Below are positions 55,601-64,000 of a stretch of DNA of 64,000 bases, piece by piece; positions within the stretch are counted from its first letter, which is position 1; every line of letters begins with the position of its first letter. The stretch comes from Ryuthela nishihirai. Taxonomy: Eukaryota; Arthropoda; Arachnida; Araneae; Heptathelidae. The stretch lies in assembly GCA_038380435.1 (NCBI GenBank), contig JAWZYU010000034.1, positions 1,160,704 to 1,224,703 of the forward strand, in the 5' to 3' direction. The notes under the pieces are model-generated. The model was not told where the DNA came from, did no database searches, and saw only the letters and a list, made by a program, of their open reading frames with translations. The position numbers and the translations under genes were made by a program.

Positions 55601-57111
55601 AGTAGAGCATTCATCAAAGCTAAACTGCTCTAAACAAGAAAAAGGATTCTCAATATCAACCTATTTGGACTAACTTTTACACTTAACTATTTTTGCAAGA
55701 ACCTTCTTTACATGGAGCCGATATGATAAAGGAAGCAAAACAAGTTAAACTTTCTTCCCTTGAAGACTTTCCTCCTGTATCTTACATTCAAGGAATGGAC
55801 TATATTGCTTCTACTTCATCATATGTGACTGACAGCAAACCTAGTACTTCCAAAAGCAACTCTTCAATGGATAAGAACATTACTTTTGCTCCTAAAATTG
55901 ACTTTGCTTTGAGAGTTAAGAAAAACATTTTGAGAAAAATCTACTACTAAGGCTACGGCACCTAATAAGAATCAAAATGCAAACTCCAATAACCTAATAT
56001 TACCCATGAATCAAATAATGTTCATTTCGGACTCTAAATCTGCATTGATAAAATTAGAACTACAACATTTTAATACAATTCTTTCCAATTCTCTAGAACT
56101 TGTTTCCATCAATGATTTGATATCGAACCTCATGCCTCCTCTACAAACAGCTTGAAGCAGCTCTCCTGCAATGGAATATTCGAGGGTTGAAAGATAGAGT
56201 TCATTTCCTAAATCATTTAGCTAAAGTTAATCAAATTTATATACTAGTATTACAAGAGATCCAAACTATTAAACTTAATCGCATTCGCAATTATATTCCT
56301 ATATAAATAAAAACTTCTAATTCAAGAGGCGTAGTCTTCCTAATTCACAATTCTATACCTCAAAAATACTAACTAAATACTTACTACATCCTAAATTAGA
56401 AATCATAGCATGTGAACTAATATGGAGCAAGACTGAATTAATTGTTTGTTGAATTTATAACTCTGGCACATTCATTTCACATACAATATAAATAATAAAA
56501 TAAATACCCCCTCAAGCAGCTGCTTGCCACAGAGGTCTGACAGGAGCCTGTCAGTTTATATGCCACAGTAGGAGATCTGAGAGGATGGCAACACCTCAGC
56601 AGAAAACGACACACACATCCATGCCTAATCCGGGGCTCGAACCCAGGTCCCTTAGATCAGTAGCCAAGCGTGCTAACCACTCGGCCACGGGACGGAAAAT
56701 TATATCATATTTTAGCTAGCCATAGAAGTTATATAACATGTGGATATTTAAATTCCCATTATAAAAGCTGATTTTCATATAAAAATGACAATAAAGGTAT
56801 TGAACTTTTGAAACTAATTGAACAAAATATTTTAATCACTTTAAATGATTCTACTGCTACATGTGTTAATAACCCACACATAAACCCCACAAATCACTTA
56901 ATAACTGCTCATCCTAAAATAGCTAATGCTCTACAATATAAATTAATTCAACTTTCTTTGAGTAACGATCATTTTCCCATTTCGATCACTCTACCTTTCA
57001 AAATTAATACTAAAACAAGCATCAAAATCACAGGTGGAATTTATTTTATAATGAGTTAAATAAAATTGATTCTTTCCTACTTAACTTTAATTACGATAAA
57101 TTTCTAAATTA
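55601..57111 (+). pseudogene. LINE-C ORF2 start: endonuclease, interrupted
   Basis: Near 56165 the + strand reads QWNIRGLKDRVHFLNHLAK, then VLQEIQT, the opening of an AP-type endonuclease. After a SINE-2 insertion (56508-56695), the domain resumes with ITCGYLNSHY and, at 56808-57059, LLKLIEQNILITLNDSTATC and SNDHFPISI, its C-terminal blocks. Stops break it. LINE-A copy 7 interrupts the protein at 57112. Confidence 0.75.
56508..56695 (-). mobile_element. SINE-2 copy inside LINE-C
   Basis: Shares AGCAGCTGCTTGCCACAGAG and CTGACAGGAGCCTGTCAGTT with 34866-35052. Its head on the minus strand reads TCCCGTGGCCGAGTGGTTAG (box A) and GGTTCGAGCCC (box B). It is inserted within endonuclease coding. Confidence 0.85.
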
Positions 57112-60068
57112 TTTATTACACATACATACATACATAGATACAAAATCCTCATGCAGTACATGGGCTACGGAGGTTCAATCAGACTGGGTAATTTTCCTCT
57201 CCAGACGTCTCTCTTTTGAGCTACAGCTGCTGCATTTGGCCACTCTAGGCCAATTCTAGCAAGGTCCTGTTTGACATTGTCTGCCCATCACATCCTAGGT
57301 CTCCCCCTTTTTCTCAAACTTTTTTCTCGAATCCCTTTTCTGCAACTATGCATACGGGCAACATGGCCAAACCAACGCAGTCTCTCTCTGCACAATATGC
57401 TGCTCAAAAGAGGTTGATGACTCCTTTTTCTAACCTCATCATTATTTACAAAGTCAAACCACCTATAATACCCAAGATACTGCGAAGCATCTAGAATCAA
57501 AGGCATCAAGTTTCTTGTTATCCGGCTTACAAAGAGCCCATATTTCACTACCATAACTAACCTTAGAAAGAACCAAACTATTTTACAGCCTAATTTTAGT
57601 CTTTAGGTGTATACGCCTATTTTTCCACACTCTACATTAATTTTTAAAAGTCCCAGCGGCAATCCCTATTCTTCTATTTATCTCATGCCGCACATCTCTG
57701 AAATACTCAGCCCACCTAGCCATCACGGAATCCTCACCTTGAACCACCTTGCCATAGCTCCCAAGATAATTAAAGTGAGGCACTTGCTCAATAGTACAGC
57801 CATTCAAAGCAACCGAAGCACCATCTGCCTGACTAATTTTCATCACTTTAGTTTTTCTTTTGTTTATCACCAAACCTACTCTATAACCTACTCTATAATA
57901 ATATAGTTGGTGAAAGAATTCACCTCGTCAACATCATTAGTCAATAGGGCCAAATCATCTGCATAATCTAAATCAGAAATTTTGAAATCTCTAGGAAATT
58001 TAAGGCCAAAGTCTTTCCCTTAAAAGAATTTTGCATTACATAATCAATAACCAAACTAAACAGAAAAGGAGACAAATTGCACATTTGTCTAACTCCACTA
58101 GCAATGCTAAACCAATTATTACAAGTCTTACCAACTCTCACACATGACTGAGTGTTATTATAGAGAGCTCTGATTACACTAACTAACTTGTCAGGTATTC
58201 CGAATCTGCCTAAGTGAAAATATTTGATCAACACATCCCTTACCACTACTGAATCCACACTGTTCATCACGCAGTTGTCCATCAACCAAATTCATAATTC
58301 TATTAAGTATAATCTTGCAAAGAACTTTATCTGGAACAGAAAGTAAATTAATTCCCCTATAAATTTCACAAGAACTGCGATCACCTTTTTTAAAAATTGG
58401 GACAATGATAGCTGCAGGAAAATCCTTAGGAAGAGCACCTTTATCAGAAAAAATATTCAAAATTGCAGTCAGCCATGTGACAACACAAATGTTCCCAGCT
58501 CTAAGCATTTCATTGGTGATTTCGTTCACCCCTGGGGATTTATGCAGTTTTAATTTAGAGATAGTCAATGCGACTTCGGAATGTAATATAGGACCATCAT
58601 AAAAGTCGTAATGCAGCTATCCTCATTACAAACAATGGGAGTATAAATAATCAAATTATTTAGAAGATCTCTGAAATACTCAGCCCACCTAGCATCACAG
58701 AATCCTCACCTTCAACCACCTTGCCATGATTATCCCTCAATCCCTGTGTACCTGTCTGTTTCTTCCCACATAAAATATTAACAATCTGGTACAACCCCCG
58801 GCTGTTGTGCTAACTGCTTCCTCTACTTTGTCAGCCAAGCTATCAAGCCAAAGATTCTTATCAGCTTATCAGCTTATCAGATCTTTTACATGTTTATTAA
58901 GCTCGTTGCAATGCCTTCTGTTAGGACTAGTAGGGTGTTGATTCATATTAATCCCACACTTCCTTCTTTCAGAAATAAGTTCCATAGCCTTATCACTCAA
59001 ATAATTTTGTATCCTCTGTTCCCTTTTACCCAAAAGAGTACTGTTGGTTTCAAGAAAAGCCTATTTAAACTGAACCCATTCTTTCTCAACTTCAGCAGTA
59101 AGCAAACCACGATTGTCATAATGACTAAGTAGCCTTCCATAGTATGCTTTGACTATATCTGGATCTTTCAGACCTTCACTGTTGAAGGTAATTATCTGAA
59201 CGTTAGCACATTTCTTAAGCTGCAGCTGCAAGACACTTTTGACCAGGTAATGGTCAGACCCAATTTTGGCTCCCCTGTATGATCTGGTATTCCTAACTGA
59301 ACTAGCCGATTTCCTATTAATTAAAATATAATATATCAAATTCCTGTGCAGGAATCAGTTGAAACCCATGCATATTTATAAATGTCCCGTTGTTTGTAGT
59401 ATGTGTTAGTTATTCGCAAACCATTAAGTTTACTTTACTGTAGAAGATGTTCCCCATTGCCATTGGAACTACCAATGCCAAAGAGACCTAAAACTCCTGC
59501 CCAAAGGTCAGAGTCAGTACCATCTTCAGCCTTGAAGTCACCTAGCACAAGAGAAATATCTCCTTTCTTCACAGAATTCAAAATATCCTGAAGCTGGCTG
59601 TAAAACGTATCTTGTTGTTCTCATCAGAGTCCTCTGTGGGAGCGTAACAACAGTCTTTTATTTTTGTTTTAAATTTAGCTGTAAGAAATCTTTCATTAAT
59701 GCAGTCATCCTAGAAGTCATCCTAGAAGAGCATCACTGGCGTGTCTGCTGAGAAGCAAACCTGCACCTTGGAGATACTTTCCATCCTCCCTGCCTGAAAA
59801 GAGAAATTTAAAGTTATTTTAAGTATCTCACCTTTACTTGTTCATGTGGTCTCTTGGAAGCCTACAATATCTAAGTTATAACGCTGGAATTCCTGCGTGA
59901 GAACATCAAGAGAATAATCTCTATATAATGTCCTCACGTTCCTGCAGAGAGAAAATGATTAGTAGGATTTTTGAAGAAACTAGGTTTATTCAGATTGGTA
60001 GGGCCAACAATATCAAACAGCTCCCTGATCGCAGGCATGGGGCAAAGACCTGTTCCTCCTGCACTAAA
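57112..60068 (-). mobile_element. LINE-A copy 7, nearly full length but diverged
   Basis: The minus strand holds the C-terminal domain (57288-57554, RERLRWFGHVARM), a rearranged palm (57637-57873), SGVRQMCNLSPFLFS (57968-58285), the RT entry (58191-58568), linker (58700-59339), endonuclease (59400-59940) and the leader end (to 60068). In this copy 57690-57750 repeats the linker phrase GEDSVMARWAEYF inside the palm, a sign of rearrangement. It belongs to a different subfamily from the other copies and interrupts LINE-C. Confidence 0.85.
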
Positions 60069-61729
60069 CGAAAATAAATTTTCTAAAATCATTTATTTAA
60101 AAGTTAATAAAATGAAAACTTATTCTATTCACATTAAAATATTAATTACAATCGGACGAAGAGCAGAACGAAAAATATATAAAAATAAAAGTTTTAAAGA
60201 TTATCAAAATTTCAAGCGATTATTGGCTAAGATCACTCATCAAATTAAACAAATTGAAAAACAAAATTGGCATCAATATACTGAAAATTTAACTCCTACT
60301 ACTTCTATAACAAATATTTTGAAAATCTTTAAATCCATCAAAACCCCAAAAAATCGTCTCAATTATTCCTTAGCATTTAAAAATAAGGTAAATCTTTCTC
60401 AAATGGCATTTAAATTAGCTGAATGCCATTTAAAGTTAGAAAATAAAAATGAAACTTATTCTAATTTAAAACATGCTAAAAGTGTTTGCGTTCATTTATT
60501 CTTATCAATCTTTTCAAATTCATATTTCAATCATCCATTTTCTTTATCTGAATTAATTACTGCTATAAAGATAATTCTAAAAAACGTTTTGCACCAGGTT
60601 CCGATGATACAACATACAAATTATTAAAGTATCTACCTTTAACATGGATTAATATATTTGTTAAAATTGTATAACATTTGGAGCACTTGTCAATATCCCC
60701 CTCCTAGAATGATATAGCTATGATATTCATACCAAAATCTAACAAACCATTTGATTTTATCACTTCATACAAACAAATAATCTTTCATACTGTTGACTAA
60801 ATATATCTGAAATTAGAGTAATAACCGACTACATTGGTTTCTTCATAAAAATAATATTTTACATCATAATATTTTAGATATCGTTATAGTCACCCTTCCA
60901 AAAAATATACTATTAAATTTAACAACGGATATAGAAAATTTTATTAATAATTTTTATACTGTTACTATAATTTTTTACTTTACAAAAGCTTTTATTCAAT
61001 ATCTAAAATTGATTTATTATACAAAATTAAAGAATTAAAAATGTTAGAGAATATATATATATTTATATAATAGTGTAATAAATAAACAAATTTTAATTAA
61101 ATTAGATACTCCTTTTACTCCTTTTTTTTCCTTTTAAAACAGTTGCAATTCAGGGTGGACCACTTAGTTCAATTTTATTCAATATATATTATTCATGATA
61201 TTGTCAAAATTATACCTCTGCAAATAAATTTCTGTACTTATGCTGATGACTTGATTATTTGAACTACTCATCAGAATCCAATTTACTTGAATAAACTCTA
61301 GCAAAAAACTGTAAATAATGTACAAAACATTTGTTAAAAATGGCATTTTTAATATCTCCCTAAAAAAAATCAAACAATTTTACTATTTTACTGAACAAAA
61401 AAATCCATTTAATTCTTTCAGATTTGAAATAGATAATATTGATTTACCTATTTGTCATTCAAAACAATTTTAGGAATTATATTAGATTCAAAATTAAATT
61501 GGAATTCACATAGTAATAATAATCTACATAATATTCGGAAATCAGTTTTTAACTTTTTATGATACCTAGGAAACACTTTATGGGGTTGCAATCCAAAATA
61601 ACTTTTATTTTTATAGGGCAGCATTATAAAACAAAAAATTACTTATGAAATAGAATTAATTGGAAATAAACAAAATCATAAATTAAACCAAATTAATATT
61701 TCTATGCTTAAAAACCAATTAATAATTCT
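60069..61729 (+). pseudogene. LINE-C ORF2 middle: linker and reverse transcriptase, broken
   Basis: Frame 59971-60627 gives the endonuclease-RT linker (RRAERKIYKNKSFKDYQNFK). RT follows in pieces: APGSDDTTYKLLKYLPLTW near 60590, IFIPKSNKP near 60725, AIQGGPLSSILFNIYYS near 61146, CTYADDLII near 61230 (the YADD box), and ILGIILDSKLNWNSH near 61470. Stops and shifts are frequent. LINE-B copy 3 interrupts it at 61730. Confidence 0.8.
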
Positions 61730-62764
61730 ATGCTTAAAACAGATACTTTAATAGATATTAAATATCATGATGTTAATTGCCTTCTTAATCCCAACTGTAT
61801 ATGCCCTAAATTAGAAAGAGCATATAATTACAATTATTTTAGGGTTGAAATGTATTCTTCTTTAAAATGGAGGACTCATGCAAATAAGATAACAAAGTGG
61901 TCAAGGTACATATTGTTTAAATTTTATCATATTCAAAAAATAGTAGATAGGAAATTTTTAACAGTCTTCTATTATGCCTGGGTTAACTGTAATATACAGC
62001 ATGGTTTGTGTAGTTGGGGAGGTGATTATGATATTAATTTATATAATTTATTTATGGTACATAAAAAAATATTTAAATTAGTGTTCAATGTTAATTTTTC
62101 TACTTTAGACCCATCTACTTTATTTCATTTTCATCATATCCGAAATATTTATATAATCAAAATTCCATTGATTTTATATCAAAATAAGCAATGGGTAGAG
62201 AGTGAACGCTTTGAATGCAATTTACGAGTGAAAGGAGTTATGTTTGAAATACCGTTGGCAAAGAAGAATATTCTCCAGAGGCATTTCGCTAATTTGGCAC
62301 CAAAATTTTACAATAGTAAATTTTGTAAACTTCTCTTGAAAATTATTAGTAGTAGTTCTTTACCATTGGATATGAGAAATGAAAACAATTTGACTGTCTT
62401 CAGAAAGAATTTACATACACATATACTAATTCTTATGAATTGTACTTTACAGTCAATCGTTTAAATCTTTTATTTACAATTAATGAATATCCTTCCTTTT
62501 ATTATTGATGTATCAAGTTATATTAAGAATTGAATGTTATTCCCATTATTGGTTGGCTAGAGTTTTAATATGATATTGGTAGTTAAAACGGAACCTGGAC
62601 GGGCAGTTTAACTCCTTGGTTTCGGCATGTAATTACTAAACTTATGTGTGTGGTTTTTATTTTTCTTGCTTATTTTTTGTTGGTTTTATGTATTTGTGTT
62701 TCCACCATTGCTATTGTTACATGTATGAAAATTTGTGATATACTATATATGTATGGATTATGAG
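61730..62764 (+). mobile_element. LINE-B copy 3, 3' end
   Basis: The 244-codon open frame 61730-62464 is the C-terminal domain of LINE-B. It shows LERAYNYNYFRVEMYSSLKW, then FYYAWVNCNIQHGLCSWGGD, matching LINE-B copy 1 at 15382-15753. The 3' untranslated region shares CTCCTTGGTT with that copy. The frame is well kept for this window. LINE-C resumes at 62765. Confidence 0.82.
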
Positions 62765-63872
62765 TGGAAATAAATGCTACGACTACTAATTACTTCACAG
62801 AACTACAAACAATTCTTACAACTAACTTTAGTGGAAACTACATTCCAACTTTTCCATTTCGGCTATCTACATCACCAAATTTAAATATTAATATTCCAGA
62901 TCCCAACAACAAACAATTACAAATTCAAGATCCCACCTCACTACAAATATTATCTGAAATTTAAATTCAAAACACTTTTAAGGATTTCATTAAAATATAC
63001 ACTGATGGATCATTAAATGTAACTGATAAAGTATCTTCCTGAGCCTTACATTGTCCATTCCTAAATTATTCAGAAAACTTTAAACAAAACATTACTACTT
63101 CCATTATATTAACAGAAATTATAGACATTTTACTAGCAATTCAATGGTCACTAAAATTTCAAAATTCAAAAATAGCCATTCTAACAGATTGTAAATCTGC
63201 AAAATTCTTTTTTAATCAAAATTATAAATATTTTAAATTTACAAACCTCACAAAAATACTTTACATTCTAATATTTCAACATCTTCCCAACCATAATTAC
63301 ATATATATACAATGGCTACATTTATTAATTTTGAAAATTGTAATATTTTTAAAATGAAATTACAAATAAGTTGGCCAAATTAGAAGCATTAGATCAAAAT
63401 TATTTACTATACCCACCTTTTTACACAATATTAAAAATAAACATAAAAATGATTTATTTAATAAAATACAATTAACTTTTCTTTCTAAAACTGCCTTCAA
63501 TTTTTCACATCGCCGATTAGTATCCATCAATGCAGCAAAATTTAAATTACAATCTGTCTAAGCGTGATATTGTTCTAATCATCAGGCTTAGGAGTGCCTA
63601 TGCCCTAACTATATCATTATCTATATAAATATCAAAACAAAAGTATCACATAATTGTAACTACTGTAATTTGTCACAAACTGTGGCGCACATTCTATTAG
63701 ATTGTTCTAGATGTCATATTCAAGGAAAAACACTTTTTGAAAAATTGAAACTTAATAATATAGAAGAATTTATACTTAAAAGTCTTCTAAATCCTTCAGA
63801 TAAGTTAAAGCAAAACATTTACTATTTAATTCTATCTTTCTTAAGACATGTCAACTTATACGATAAATTATA
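62765..63872 (+). pseudogene. LINE-C ORF2 end: RNase H and terminal zinc knuckle, broken
   Basis: IKIYTDGSLN near 62991 is the RNase H opening (catalytic Asp), LTEIIDILLAIQWS near 63110 and ILTDCKSAKFF near 63180 are the next two blocks. The C-terminus (63640-63872) has CNYCNLSQTVAHILLDCSRC and ends LRHVNLYDKL. The same C-terminal architecture is seen at 33995-34560. Confidence 0.85.
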
Positions 63873-64000
63873 ATTTTCTAACTTCTCACAAGTCCTGTTA
63901 GAAAGCTCTTCTGATTTGAGATGCTTGGCGTTCAAACCGGAAATACGTCATATCTTTATTTTCTGCCTGTTATTGACATCATAACATTATTATCATTAAT
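63873..64000. other. End of window
   Basis: Probably LINE-C 3' untranslated sequence; no feature recognised. Confidence 0.4.

Overview
This window is a repeat-dense, AT-rich piece of an animal nuclear genome. Supporting signs are spliced exons with GT/AG borders, tRNA-headed SINEs, many decayed LINEs, Tc1/mariner and hAT relics, and a Ty3/Gypsy remnant. I see nothing bacterial (no operons, no Shine-Dalgarno sites). The mix of elements suits an arthropod, perhaps a chelicerate, but that placement is inference.

One host gene is clear: five coding exons on the + strand (30365-30457, 31990-32113, 40402-40508, 47973-48069, 50584-50660). They join in phase into the first 166 residues of a short-chain dehydrogenase/reductase, most like 15-hydroxyprostaglandin dehydrogenase. 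The nucleotide-binding TG-rich turn, NNAG, the catalytic Ser and YxxxK are all visible. The C-terminal exon or exons were not found, so the last intron appears to run past the window end. Its introns are packed with transposons. Exon 4 lies between two SINEs in opposite orientation, and the intron after exon 5 carries a 1-kb foldback element with a smaller foldback at its centre.

The most unusual locus is 19.8-23.4 kb. Two intact, intronless minus-strand genes sit among broken transposons. One encodes about 291 residues with a PC4-like single-strand DNA-binding domain, a possible second copy, and a Cys/His-rich tail. The other encodes about 108 residues with a possible H2B-like histone fold, a TATA box, and a 16-nt element matching the metazoan histone mRNA 3' stem-loop 21 nt after its stop. 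Both have TATA-like and TGACGT elements upstream. Beside them lie a 0.43-kb tandem duplication and a G-rich repeat block ending in TGACGTCA palindromes. I read this as a candidate integrated DNA virus or selfish element of unknown lineage.

Layout: 0-10 kb, LINE-A copies, two Tc1-like elements and SINEs, with nested insertions. 10-18.6 kb, SINEs, LINE-A 5' end, LINE-B, Gypsy remnant, mariner. 19.8-23.4 kb, the two-gene locus. 24-27 kb, LINE-B and LINE-A. 27.0-29.9 kb, a 34-bp minisatellite with a 256-bp higher-order period, ending 0.5 kb before the dehydrogenase start. 30-51 kb, the dehydrogenase gene and its transposon-filled introns. 52-64 kb, LINE-A, then a RNase H-bearing LINE-C interrupted by three later insertions.

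Family names used here: SINE-1 (tRNA-derived, about 383 bp, at least 15 copies), SINE-2 (second tRNA-derived family), LINE-A (endonuclease plus RT, (ATG)n tail), LINE-B (RT LINE with AT-rich ORFs), LINE-C and LINE-D (I-like LINEs with RNase H). Almost all transposon ORFs are broken; boundaries given for them are approximate.
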